Assembly (NCBI GenBank): GCA_963575745.1
Contig: CAUYUJ010000964.1
Location: 17,501 to 67,500, forward strand
Source: Prorocentrum cordatum
Lineage: Eukaryota > Sar > Dinophyceae > Prorocentrales > Prorocentraceae
Direction of reading: 5' to 3'
Length of the DNA: 50,000 nt
The notes under the pieces were generated by a model. That model was not told the origin of the DNA. It did no database searches and was given only the letters and a program-made list of their open reading frames with translations. Below, piece after piece: positions 31,923-40,960 of this stretch. Positions within the stretch are counted from its first letter, which is position 1. Every line of letters begins with the position of its first letter. The position numbers and the translations under genes are program-made.

Positions 31923-32519
31923 TCCCAGAGGGTGCGGTCAGCGGGCCGCCTCGGGGCCTAGTGCGGCGCGCGCCCGCTGCCCCATCAGGCCGACTGCGGC
32001 GGCAGCCCGGCCCGCAGCGTCCTTCGCATTGCCCGTGGTCGCCCGATCGGTCCGCGCGGCCCCTGGCGGCGGCAGGGGCTGGAGGACAACGTCTATTTGC
32101 CTCTAGATGGCCACTGCCTGGTGCATATGCCAAGGACGGTTCTCACCCTCTAGCCACAAGCGGCTATGGACACACGGGGTGGCGCTACGCCTATGGACAC
32201 ACTTGGGGTGGATACGTCTATAGAGAACTCGGCCGCTGCGTCGACGCAGGGGATAGAGCCATCTCCACGGCGTGAGGTCGCTGCGTCATCTCGCGTAAGA
32301 TCGGCGGCACCCCATCACAATAATACTGAGTGTGCGTCGCCCCCCACAGGGGCGACGCGCACACCGGGGCGGCTTCTAGTGCATGCGTCGTGGCCGGCGT
32401 TTTCTGGCCACGCGGCTGGGGAGACGATGTACTGCAAGATGGGCTTACGAATCTGTCTGGGTTGGACGCGCGCCTCCAAGGAGGACATATGGTACCCAGT
32501 ATGTCTCTGTGCGTCCCAT

Positions 32520-32700
32520 AAGATCCTTTCCCCCCCCGACGTCATGATTTTTTCCATGACGCGACCCCCACAGGTCCAGACTCTTTCCCCAGGACCGGTT
32601 TTTCATCCTCAGTCGTTTTCTGATTGTCCCGAGGACCGGGAAGGGCCCCCGGAAACCGAACGTAGCGAAAAGCCTCCCGCCGCGATTGGTTCGTGACCCC
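32520..32700 (-). repeat. Dispersed repeat family C, copy 1
   Basis: On the minus strand this reads …GACTGAGGATGAAAAACCGG…GGGGAAAGAGTC…ATGGAAAAAATCATGACGTC. It matches plus-strand copies at 37,478-37,640 and 40,367-40,562. Confidence 0.85.
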
Positions 32701-32802
32701 GCCGAGGGGGTCTGGGTTTGCTCGCCGCTCCTTTTGGCCTCTTCGGGGTAGGGCCCGCACCTGGGCGGGGCCCCGCGGCCACAGAATGTAGCGCCGCCCG
32801 CC

Positions 32803-34968
32803 ATGGCGGGGCCCGCCCGCGGGGGCCCGCGGGCCCGCCTGCGCGCCAGCGCGTGCTGCGCCGCTGCCCTGCGGGCGCTGCTGCTGGCGCCGCGGGCGCC
32901 GCCGGCGCTGGCCGGTAGGCTTGGAGGGGCCCATGTTCTCCTCCACCACCACCACCACGGGCAGGAGAGGGAGGAGGAGGAGGAGGAGGAGGAGGAGGAG
33001 GAGGAGGAGGACTCCTCCTCCTCTACTACTCCTCCTCCTCCTCCTCCCCCTCCTCACTCCTCCTCCTCCTCCTCCTCCTCCTCCTACTCCTACTCCTACT
33101 CCTCCCTTCTCCCCCGTCCTACAGATGGTAGTAGTGGTGGGAAATTTGCCCATCAGGCTCGGGGGCCCACGGGCCGCGGCGAGCGCTGCCCCGGCGGAGC
33201 AGTGGGCGGCCTGCGCCTACGAGATAACCATGTCGGACGGTGCCAGGACGAGGGTGAGCCTTCTGGAACGCTCTCAGAGCGTGTTGAAACGCTCCGAGAA
33301 GGCCGCGGCGCCCGGGACATCCTCCAGAGCCGCCGGATCTCAGAGATTCTCGGTTCGTCCTCACCCGATGTCGTCCTCGTCTTGGCTTCGTCTTGCTGTG
33401 CTGGACACCCGCAGCATGCCCAGCGGCTTCGACGCGGACGCGTACTGGGCCATGGCCGCGGTCATCAACCGCGCGTACGCGGAGCGCTTCGGATACACCT
33501 TCCGCTTCATCCAGCCAGCGGTCAATACGTCGCCGCTGCCCTTCAACGTGAACTGGCTGAAGCTGCTGTACCTGAAGGAGCGCCTCGCAGAGCTCGCCCG
33601 CTCCGGCGGGTGCACCTGGGTGCTGTACCTGGACACGGATGCCGTCGTGCGGGAGCCAGACCTCGCCCTGCCCGCCTTCCTCGGCGACCTCGCCGCGAGG
33701 TATGGGCCCGTGGCCGCGGCGAGCGCGATCTTTGCGCAGGAGGCCTCCATACCCGCGGCCTTCTCCCCGGGCGAGGCACCTCTCTTCAGCTTCCTGGGCG
33801 ACGGCCGCCCCCGGCCCCGAGGCTTCCGGTCCCCCTGGCGGCACGTCAACGCCGGCGTGTTCTTCCTGAAGGCGGGCCCCCGGGGCGGCGCCCTGCTGGA
33901 CGCCTGGCTCCAGTCCGGGCGGCACGACCCGCGGGCGCGTCACGCGTGGCCCGCCGAGCAGGGCACGCTGACGGAGCTGCTGTTCCCTGGCAGGTGCTTC
34001 AGAGGATGGAAACGGTACCGATGCCACCACACTTGCCTCGTTCTCGCCCTCGTTAGGGGAACAAGAAGTGGCCTAAACGTGAGAACTCGGAGGTCCGCCC
34101 GGATTTCTCGGATCGGCGCTGGGGCCCCCATGGCGGCGCCTCCGGCGCCGCCCCTGGCGCGCTCCGCGCGCCAGGGAGGGGGTCCAGCGCCGATCCGAGA
34201 AATCCGCGCGGACCTCAGAGTTGTTATGTTTATGCCATTTTTTGTTCCCCTACTCGTGGGCCTCCCGCGAGGCTCTCACTGCTGGGTTCGCCTCAAGATT
34301 CTGGGCAGAGCTCACCCATGGGAGAGGTCATGGGAGTATAGCGGTATCGGTAGCCTCTGGTCGCCGAGCGCGCTCCACTGCTCGCACAGCGCCTTCCTGC
34401 AAAAGGCATAAAGCAACAAGCTTCTGCCTCCACGCGCGGATCGAACATCCCCCTCGGCGGATCCGGGCCATCTGCGAGCAGTTCTTTCGCGAGCCGTGGA
34501 GCGCGCTGGTCTGTGTGGGCTGCCCGGCAGGTACAACACCACCCTGCCTCCCTGCCCGTGCCACGCGCGGGTGGCCCCGCACGAGGGCCTCCGCGGCGCG
34601 GCCGCCGTGGTGAACTTCACGGAGATGAACGGCCCGTGGGGCAGGTTCTTACCAGCTTTGAACGTATCCCTACCCCTAAGATTGACACGCCAAAAGGCGA
34701 TGAAAATCTTAGGGATTCGCCCTCAAAAAATAAGGGAATTCCTAAGATTGGCATCGCGATGAGGAGGTGCCCAGCATAGGGATAGGGAGATGTTCCATGC
34801 TGGGTAAGGTTCGTGCAGCACGACTGGTCGGGCCCCGGGGGCGAGCGGCGCGTGGGCGACTTCGAGGACATGCTGATGCGCATCGGCGCCGCGGGCCCCG
34901 ACCGCTTCTCGCAGCTGCTGCTGGGCGTGAAGGGGTCCAGCGTGGCGTGGGCCCCGGGCGACTTCTGA
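32803..34968 (+). CDS. GT-A fold glycosyltransferase (GT34-like), five exons, about 361 aa
   Basis: Inferred exons: 32,803-32,914 (Arg-rich start, then a hydrophobic ACCAAALRALLLAPRAPPALA signal peptide or anchor), 33,132 or 33,135-33,252, 33,415-33,993, 34,531-34,644 and 34,809-34,968. The total is divisible by three. Exon 3 carries AYAERFGYTFRFI, NVNWLKLLYLKERL, a DxD metal/nucleotide-sugar motif in VLYLDTDAVV (33,632-33,640), HVNAGVFFLKAGPRGGALLD and AEQGTLTELLFPG. Exon 4 has RYNTTLPPCPCHARV and VVNFTEMNGPWG; exon 5 has FVQHDWSGPGGERRVGDFED. The layout fits retaining Golgi transferases of the GT34 (galactosyl/mannosyl) type; donor and acceptor sugars cannot be told. Exons 3-5 join cleanly at GGCAG|GT boundaries; the exon 1-2 and 2-3 junctions are less certain. 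Confidence 0.75.
32915..33131 (+). other. Intron 1 of the glycosyltransferase gene, containing a GGA/TCC hairpin
   Basis: GT donor at 32,915 (GGCCG|GTAGGC). Acceptor AG at 33,131 or 33,134 keeps frame. Inside, (GAGGAG)n at about 32,962-33,011 is followed at once by (CTCCTC)n to about 33,112, so the purine and pyrimidine halves can pair. Confidence 0.55.
33253..33414 (+). other. Intron 2 of the glycosyltransferase gene, largely a dispersed repeat (family E)
   Basis: A 162-nt segment between GACGAG and CCGCAG interrupts conserved-looking protein (ITMSDGARTR to SMPSGFDADAYW). It keeps the frame open, but its peptide is Ser/Arg low quality. A canonical GT donor at 33,254 would shift frame by one, so the true donor is probably within AG|GGTGAG. 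The bulk (33,247-33,395) matches 35,960-36,100. Confidence 0.5.
33994..34530 (+). other. Intron 3 of the glycosyltransferase gene, hosting a foldback element
   Basis: 537 bp, GGCAG|GTGCTTC to CCCGGCAG|GTAC, frame-preserving (GGC AG|G TAC). It contains foldback element copy 2 (34,071-34,236). Confidence 0.75.
34071..34236. mobile_element. Foldback (MITE-like) element, copy 2, inside an intron
   Basis: Arms 34,071-34,122 and 34,184-34,236 pair over about 52 bp with few mismatches; the inner halves share GGATTTCTCGGATCGGCGCT. The centre has GGCGGCGCCTCC and CTCCGCGCGCCAGGGAGGGGG as in copy 1 at 28,480. Confidence 0.9.
34645..34808 (+). other. Intron 4 of the glycosyltransferase gene, with two internal hairpins
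   Basis: 164 bp, GGGGCAG|GTTCTTAC to GGGTAAG|GTTC. CCTAAGATT..AATCTTAGG and GTGCCCAGCAT..ATGCTGGGTA are inverted pairs within it. Confidence 0.75.
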
Positions 34969-35527
34969 AGGCACCAGGGCCGACGCCGCGCTGTTCGGTG
35001 AGCCCAGGGCATCGCCGTTGGTAGGCAGGGGCCCCGAGTCCCAAAAGCGCACGAGGGCATGACCAGGGAGCCCGCTGTTGCCTTGGAGAATCCAGCGCCA
35101 TGGCACAGCTAGGACGGGGAGATGCGGGCTCTGGCGCGACGCATGCTCAGCAGCGCACGGCGGTTCGAGGAACGTCTACGTGTCCCCAGTGCCAGCATCG
35201 AGGTCGAACAAAAGCAGTCGAAGAGCGACATCCCGAGTGTCGTCTCCCTGGGCCGTCTCGATGACGGCGCGCGCATTCCAGTAGCAGGCGGCCATCTGAC
35301 AGGCTGCGCCGCTGCTGCCTCGCTGCCGGTCGAACTCGTGACGGCACGGCTGCCATTGGCGGCGCTCACGTCGCCGCCCCTGGGGGGCCCAGCGCCGATC
35401 CAAGAAATCCACGCGGAGCTCCGAAAGCTGATGCTTGCGCAGGTCTTGCTCTTTTCAAGGGGCAGGGGGGCACGCGTGAGGCAGTTGTGGATCACTCCCA
35501 GAACTCTCCAGGATGCTCTGGGATTGA
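34969..35527. other. No further gene seen; 3' flank of the glycosyltransferase gene
   Basis: Frames are short or composition-driven. It includes the partial foldback copy at 35,357-35,433. Confidence 0.4.
35357..35433. mobile_element. Foldback element, partial copy 3
   Basis: Only the right half is present: CCGCCCCTGG, then CCAGCGCCGATCC, AAGAAATCCACGCGGAGCTC, aligning to the right arm of copy 2. The left arm is missing. Confidence 0.75.
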
Positions 35528-35672
35528 GTCGGGCGTGTCCTTCTACAGGAGGAAATAAACAAATGGCCTGGGGACGATTTTTTGTTTTCTCTCTCTCTCT
35601 CTCTTTTATGTTGAGGCATTGTTTGAATATTTTCCATGTGTCGTCCAAAATCCGAATGGGGACATGCCCGAC
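35528..35672. mobile_element. Short inverted-repeat (MITE-like) element, family D copy 1
   Basis: Begins GTCGGGCGTGTCCTTCTACAGG and ends GGACATGCCCGAC, whose reverse complement is GTCGGGCATGTCC. It is 145 bp long with an internal GGGGACGATTT and a CT run. Two relatives lie at 38,643-38,796 and 39,065-39,219. Confidence 0.8.
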
Positions 35673-35959
35673 CTAACTTGGGGAAGGCTGCGGAGCCCGA
35701 GACATCGGCCTTGGCTGGCCGCTCTGGGAGGGCGTTGGCCGACGGGACGGCAGCTTTCCACTGTGGGGATGCTGTGGCCGGCTTTCTTGGGGGGAGACGC
35801 GCCGATTTCGACCAGATGGGGCCACGGAAGGGCCACAAGCCCTTTGTGTTCTTTGCCCTCTTGCCTCCGCACGCCGCGAGCAATTTTGCCAGCGCCCGCC
35901 AGGCCTGATCTTGTTTTTTGTATTGCCCTTCTCTTAGAGGAGGAGTCGGACGCGGCCAC

Positions 35960-36100
35960 GACGAGGATGAATCCGTTCCAGAGCGTTCCGGAGGGCTCTG
36001 AGAAGGCCGCGACGCCCGAGACATTCTCCAGAGCTGCCTGATCAAGGAGATTCTCGACTTACCCTCACCTGAGTTTGACCGCGTCTTGGCTTCGTCTTAG
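35960..36100. repeat. Dispersed repeat family E, copy 2
   Basis: Matches glycosyltransferase intron 2: GACGAGG, CAGAGCGT, CTC(C/T)GAGAAGGCCGCG, GAGACATTCTCCAGAGC, GAGATTCTCG, CCTCACC.GA and GTCTTGGCTTCGTCTT in the same order. Confidence 0.85.
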
Positions 36101-36224
36101 TGAGCGGGAGGACTCCCCAGGCGTGTGTGGCGAGGGCCTCTGAGCAATCGCCGCGCGATTGCGATCCCAGCCATGATGCCAGGCGCGGCCAATCGCACCG
36201 GCCATGCAGGGCTGCTAAGGACAG

Positions 36225-36281
36225 GCACGCTGGATCGGCGTGGTGCTGGACTACCCGGGCTCCATCCTGACCCTGTGCGAG
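36225..36281 (+). CDS. Exon-like fragment of 19 codons
   Basis: Between AGGACAG and GAG|GTTTTG an open frame reads ARWIGVVLDYPGSILTLCE, flanked by AG and GT. The peptide is unusually protein-like for this region. No neighbouring exon can be joined with confidence. Confidence 0.3.
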
Positions 36282-36375
36282 GTTTTGGGGGGGAGGGGCT
36301 TCAGAGGAGAGCATTGTTCGACGCGGAGATCCCCGTACGTGCATCTCTTTTCTGGCGCTTGCCTTGGTGGGCGTC

Positions 36376-37060
36376 TGAGTATGAGCGATCTGGAGTGGAG
36401 TATTCGATTCAGAACGAGCCGCCGAGCACGAGTGCGTCTGAATAGTGCAAGTGGGTCTGAGTACGAGTTGCTAATTCTAGGAGGGTCTGAGTAAGTACGA
36501 GTCGGTCTGAGTGTGAACGGGTCTGAATGCAAACGGCTCTGAGCATGATTGGGTTTGCGTATGAGCGGTTCTGAGTGTGAGCAGGTCAGGGTGCGAGCGG
36601 ATCTAAGGTGAAGTTTTGAAGGAGTTAGTGTGGCCATGAGCGATTCCGTCTGAGGGGATATGAGTGTGAGGTGGTCGGAATGTGAGTGAATATCATTGCG
36701 CATGGGTCTAAACATGCGCCAGTCTGAGAATGGTTGGTAGAATATCAGTGTTGCACTGTGGAGGTCTGGGTATGAGAGAGCCTGAAAATGAATGGGTATG
36801 AGCATGACTGCGTCTGGGTGTGATTGAGTCTGGGCATTCGTAGGGTAGGAGTGAGAAATGGCGTAAGTGAGTCGTAGCGTGAGCGAGGTCTGAATGTTGG
36901 CTGAGTGGGTCTGAACATGAGAGCGGCGAGAACGAGGGAGTGTAATAGTGCGCGTATGATTAAGGAACGACCTGATTGGGATAAATTCTGCGCACGAGAA
37001 GCTGAATATGAGCGGGTCTGGCTCTCAGTGGGTCGGAGTATGAGTACATCTAAGCAGAAC
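36376..37060. repeat. Degenerate GGTCTGAGTATGAGCG minisatellite
   Basis: About 30 diverged units of 18-22 bp built on GGTCTGAGT(A/G)TGAGCG. Spurious frames cross it on both strands. Confidence 0.85.
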
Positions 37061-37477
37061 ATAGTTGAGGGCGTCCTGGGGCCTCTTTCGGCCTCACGGG
37101 GGCCCGTCATGGGCTCCCTGGGTTTTCCTGGCGCCGCCTGGGGCCTCTCCGGACTTCTTGGGACCTCCTGGGGGCCTCCAAGGACATCCTGTGGTTGCCT
37201 GCGGCCTCCAGGCGCCCCCCGTCGGCTTCGACTCCTTTGGGGCCTGCCCACCAGGGCCCCCCCCGTTGCTTTCGCGGGTCTCCTGGAACCGCCCGTGCCC
37301 TGGTGGGGTGGGGCGTGGAGGACGAGAAGGCGCAAGGAAGGGCACCCCGAAGGGAGGGTGGGAGGGAGGAGGAGCGAACAAGAAGGAAGAGGAGAAGGAG
37401 GAGGAGGAGCAGACGGAAGACAAGGAGGAAACGTCCACCCCCGGACCCAGACATGCTCGCGCCGCGAAACAAAAATC
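37061..37477. other. No supported gene
   Basis: GC-rich sequence with GGGGCCTC/CTTGGGACCTCCTGGGG phrases at about 37,080-37,180 and a purine-rich patch at 37,320-37,430. Confidence 0.4.
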
Positions 37478-37640
37478 AGGACGGCAGGTTTTTCATAGGG
37501 TTCGGCCTCTCAGGGCCCTCGCCAGGCCCCAGGACTGTCAAAAAACGACTCAAGATGAAAAGCCGATCCTGGGGAAAGGGTCGGTACTTCCGGGGACCGC
37601 GTATGGAAAAAACAATACGTCGCATGTCTGGGAAACGTCC
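37478..37640 (+). repeat. Dispersed repeat family C, copy 2
   Basis: Shares AGGACGG.AGGTTTT, TTCGGCCTC, CGTCAA.AAA.G.CTCA.GATGAAAAGCC, CGGGGAAAG and GAAAAAA.CA.TACGTCGCATG with copy 3 (40,367-40,562) and, inverted, with copy 1 (32,520-32,700). Confidence 0.9.
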
Positions 37641-38344
37641 ATGCTGCCTGAGAGAGGTCCCGACACTCTGGGCACGAGTGGGTCAGAACGTTGGGCTCTG
37701 AAAGAGAAGAGACGCGTCTACCCCCCAGGAACAAAAACATCCATTCTGCCCGATAGGTCCCAGCAATCAGGGTGCGAACGGGCTCGTGCCAAATCTTCTG
37801 GCGTAGTTCCCCTGGGAGGCGCAAGCGTCATGCCTGCTGCATCGTGGTGGTCTTGGGGCTTGGATGGGGAGAGACAGATTTACCCCCTCTACCAGAGCGA
37901 CAATTCTGCTGAAAAAATTCGGTGGCCACATGTGAACATGATCCCCCCTTAGAAATCGTGGGAGGTGGGGGTAGGGTTCACATATGGCCACCTAGAAGCT
38001 CCGACACTTGGCGGAACGGACCCGCGTCATACCCCCCTGGCGGCTCCTGATTATCAGGTGCACAGATTCCGTGTCTGCCTGCTTTAGGGCGCTGATCGTG
38101 GGGCTCTGAAGGGGATGCGCATCCCACCCTCCCTAAACGACCTCTCTGCTTGAGAGCTTCCGACGGTCTCGGCGCGACCAGACCCTTGCCACGCCCCCGT
38201 GGCGGCTCCCCCCCAGGAGGCCCCGAGGATTCCACGCCCGGTGCATCCCGACGAGCACGGGGCCCTGAGCAGAGGCGCGCCCGCCCCACCCCCGGAGGGC
38301 CTCCGGAGGGCCTCCCAGGGCGGCCGATGCGGCCGCCGAGGGCC
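37641..38344. repeat. Diverged higher-order repeat around CTGCC.GA.AGGTCCCAGC
   Basis: Phrases such as CTGCCTGAGAGAGGTCCC (37,650), CTGCCCGATAGGTCCCAGC (37,747) and CTGCCTGAAAGGTCCCAGC (38,902) recur with GGTGCGA(A/G)CG and CATGCCTGC.(G/T)C..CG(T/C)GGTGG after them. The pattern continues to 39,060 around the MITE copies. Confidence 0.6.
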
Positions 38345-38450
38345 TCCTCCTCCTGCTCCTCCTCCTGCTCCTCCTCCTCCTCCTCCTGCTCCTCCTCCTC
38401 CTCCTCCTCCTCCTCCTCCTCCTCCTCCTCCTCCTCCTCCTCCCTCCCGA
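38345..38450. repeat. (TCC)n pyrimidine microsatellite
   Basis: About 105 bp of TCC with TGC interruptions. Confidence 0.97.
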
Positions 38451-38642
38451 GGCGGCCACCCCGCACGCGAGTGCCCGACGAGAGGGGCGCGAGCGGGCCC
38501 GCGCCCTGCGCCCCGGCGGCGCGGCTCCTCCCCTGGGAGGCCCGAGCGCCATGTCCGTCCGCGGCATCGCGGCGAGCACGGGGCTCCGTGGAGAGACGCG
38601 TCCCTGCCCCCCCAGAGCGGCAGCTCTGCCTGCAAGGCTGCA

Positions 38643-38796
38643 GTCGGGCCTGTCCCTCTACAGGAGGGGAATAGTCAAGAATCGTCAAAAAATTGTCTGG
38701 GGGACGATTTGTTGACCATTTTTGCCCACTGGGGGGGATTTTGGGGGTATTTCCTATTCTTCGCCCAAAATCCACTTGTAGGGGGGCGCGCCCGAC
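38643..38796. mobile_element. MITE-like family D, copy 2
   Basis: Left end GTCGGGCCTGTCCCTCTACAGG. The right end, reverse-complemented, reads GTCGGGCGCGCCCCCCTACAA. 154 bp, with internal GGGGGACGATTTGTTG. Confidence 0.8.
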
Positions 38797-39064
38797 TTGA
38801 GGCAAGGCCCCGGCAGTCTGTGCGCGCAGGGGCCCGCGTCCAGCCCCGCGGGCGGCTCGGCTCCGAGCAGGGGCGCGCCCGCCCCACGGAAGCCGCTATT
38901 CTGCCTGAAAGGTCCCAGCCCTGTGGGTGCGAGCGACGCGGTGTCGTGCATCCTGGCGGCACCCCCGAAGGAGGGCCAAGTGCGATGCCTGCGAAGTCGC
39001 GGTGGTGGGGCCGCACTGAGCATGAGCGAGCCCGACAATGTGCGACCGGGTGGGTAAGCTTCAT

Positions 39065-39219
39065 TCGGGCGCGTCCCTCGACAGGAGGACTGTGCAAGAA
39101 TTGTCGAGCAACAAGTTCGGGGGCGATTTGCCGACAATGTTTCTTAGTATTTCTGAGTATGTTTTGACTGTGTTTCATGTGTATTACAAGAGTCGTGCCT
39201 GTAGGAGGACATGCCCGAC
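39065..39219. mobile_element. MITE-like family D, copy 3
   Basis: Left end TTCGGGCGCGTCCCTCGACAGG. The right end, reverse-complemented, reads GTCGGGCATGTCCTCCTACAGG. 155 bp, with internal GGGGGCGATTTGC. Confidence 0.8.
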
Positions 39220-39692
39220 CTACAGTGGAGGCCTATGCCAAGAAACACCTTGTTTGCTTCCAGGGTGCCCTGGGCGTCTTGGGTTTCGATGGTTTTGCTA
39301 CACCAAAAATCAATGGACGTCCTGGGGTCTCAGGGTTGGGTTTCTTGTGGACGGCCCCTCTTGTGGAAGGGCCCCTACTGCGAGAGCAGGGGGAAGGATC
39401 GCAGGAGGGCCAGAGTAAGAGTCGAAAGCGCGCCATTACCGTCCTGCCCTTCGTGCTCTCAGCGAAGCGCTTCCCCGGGCCCCCTCCTGGGGGCCATCCT
39501 GACCCCAGACGTGATCGCGTCGCAAAATTACCCTGCGACGTACCCAACCCTTTCTGTACATGCGGCGAGTCTACGCAGGACCATTCAATGCTGACTGGCA
39601 TTCTGAAGGACTCGCAGCGCGCAAGGAGAGCACCCGGCAGTGAATTCAGAAGAGCGCAGCAAGAAGAGCAGCGGCGAAAATACAAAACGGAC
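39220..39692. other. No supported gene
   Basis: Frames of up to about 220 codons cross this stretch but continue into microsatellite and tandem repeat without a recognisable domain. Confidence 0.35.
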
Positions 39693-39728
39693 ACACACAC
39701 ACACACATACACACACACACACACACAC
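39693..39728. repeat. (CA)n microsatellite
   Basis: ACAC dinucleotides with one TA, immediately before the 102-bp array. Confidence 0.97.
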
Positions 39729-39743
39729 GGGGCGTTTGTGGTG

Positions 39744-40228
39744 GTCCGCGTATGGCGCACTTCCGCTGGGGCTCCCAGGAGCCCACGAAAGTGCCGACAG
39801 TTGCGCAGATCGCAGCCCCCCAGGGCACCGCGAGCTGTAGTGGTGGTCCGCGTATGACGCACCTCCGCCGGGCCTCCCAGGAGCCCAAGAAAGTGCCGAC
39901 GGTTGCGCAGATCGCAGCCCCCCAGGGCACCGTGAGCTATAGTGGTGGTCCGCGTATGACGCACCTCCGCTGGGTCTCCCAGGGGCCACCGAGAGTGCCG
40001 ACAGTTGCGCAGATTGCAGCCCCCCAGGGCACCGCGAGCTATAGTGGTGGTCCGCGTATGACGCACCTCCGCTGGGCCTCCCAGGAGCCCACGAGAGTGC
40101 CGACAGTTGCGCAGATGCAGCCCCCCCAGGGCACCGCGAGCTATAGTGGTGGCCCGCGTATGACGCACCTCCGCTGGGCATCCCAGGAGCCCACGAAAGT
40201 GCCGACAGTTGCGCAGATCGCAGCCTGA
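39744..40228. repeat. 102-bp tandem repeat, five units, open in frame
   Basis: GTCCGCGTATG or its variant starts at 39,744, 39,846, 39,948, 40,050 and 40,152, an exact 102-bp period. Because 102 is 34 codons, a frame stays open through all units: plus strand with SGGPRMTHLRWASQEP and VPTVAQIAAPQGTAS per unit. The minus strand is also open. Substitutions do not obviously favour one frame, so coding status is unproven. Confidence 0.95.
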
Positions 40229-40366
40229 CGGCACGAGAGAAGAGGAGTGCGGAACACAGGAAGCAGGAGAGAAGGAGGAGGGGAGGCGAGGGGAGGAGGA
40301 AGGCGGAAGGACGGGGCGACCACACTGCTCTATCCAAAACGAGAACCCAACACAGGAGGTTTGGGA

Positions 40367-40562
40367 AAAACAGGACGGGAGGTTTTCCGCGTCGTAGAAA
40401 TATTAGGACGGGATGTTTTCGGCCATGTTCGGCCTCGGGGGGTCCTCGCTGGGCCTCGTGACCGTCAAGAAATGGCTCAGGATGAAAAGCCAGTCCCGGG
40501 GAAAGTGTTGGGGCTTCCAGGGACCCTGCATTGAAAAAATCAGTACGTCGCATGCCTGGGAC
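40367..40562 (+). repeat. Dispersed repeat family C, copy 3
   Basis: Carries AACAGGACGGGAGGTTTTCCG, CTCAGGATGAAAAGCC, CCGGGGAAAGTG and TTGAAAAAATCAGTACGTCG, collinear with copy 2. Confidence 0.9.
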
Positions 40563-40766
40563 CCAGTCTTTCGATCGAGGCGGATCTAGCTGTGGCGACG
40601 ATAAGCTTCCAGAAACCCCAGGGCGGACGCAACATTTCCAATCGGGAAGGCTGCTGTTGTCCCGAGCGGCCCTCCTCCTCTGAGGAGGGAGGACTTCGGA
40701 GGGAGATGAAGGAGGAGGAGGAGGAGGAGGAGGGGGAAGCTGAGGAGGTCAGAAGTGGCTGCCCAG

Positions 40767-40863
40767 GTGGAGGTCTTCGAGCATCAGGGAGCCCCCGGAG
40801 CTCACGCGGCCGCGGTGGCGCGGCGGTACGTGGAGGAGTTTTACCAGGCCAGGGACCGGCGAC
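40767..40863 (+). CDS. Candidate exon before a TCC tract
   Basis: After GCTGCCCAG a frame reads VEVFEHQGAPGAHAAAVARR then YVEEFYQARDRR up to a possible GT donor at 40,864. A TCC microsatellite follows (40,876-40,960), then CCCTAAG and further open sequence. A microsatellite intron like those at 13.6 and 33.0 kb is possible. The protein is not recognised. Confidence 0.35.
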
Positions 40864-40875
40864 GTCTTCGTGCCT

Positions 40876-40960
40876 CCCCCTCCGTCCTCCTCCTCCTCCT
40901 CCTCCTCCCCTCCTCCTCCTCCTCCTCCTCCTCCTCCTCCTCCTCCTCCTCCTCCCCCCG
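40876..40960. repeat. (TCC)n pyrimidine microsatellite
   Basis: About 85 bp of TCC units, possibly intronic. Confidence 0.95.

Noticed and set aside
33119-34030. A 303-codon minus-strand frame opposite the glycosyltransferase exon
   Set aside because: Shadow of a GC-rich coding exon. The plus strand has the DxD motif and coherent splice junctions.
35109-35648. A 179-codon minus-strand frame
   Set aside because: It runs through the MITE-like element, a CT tract and the partial foldback copy, so it is a composite of repeats.
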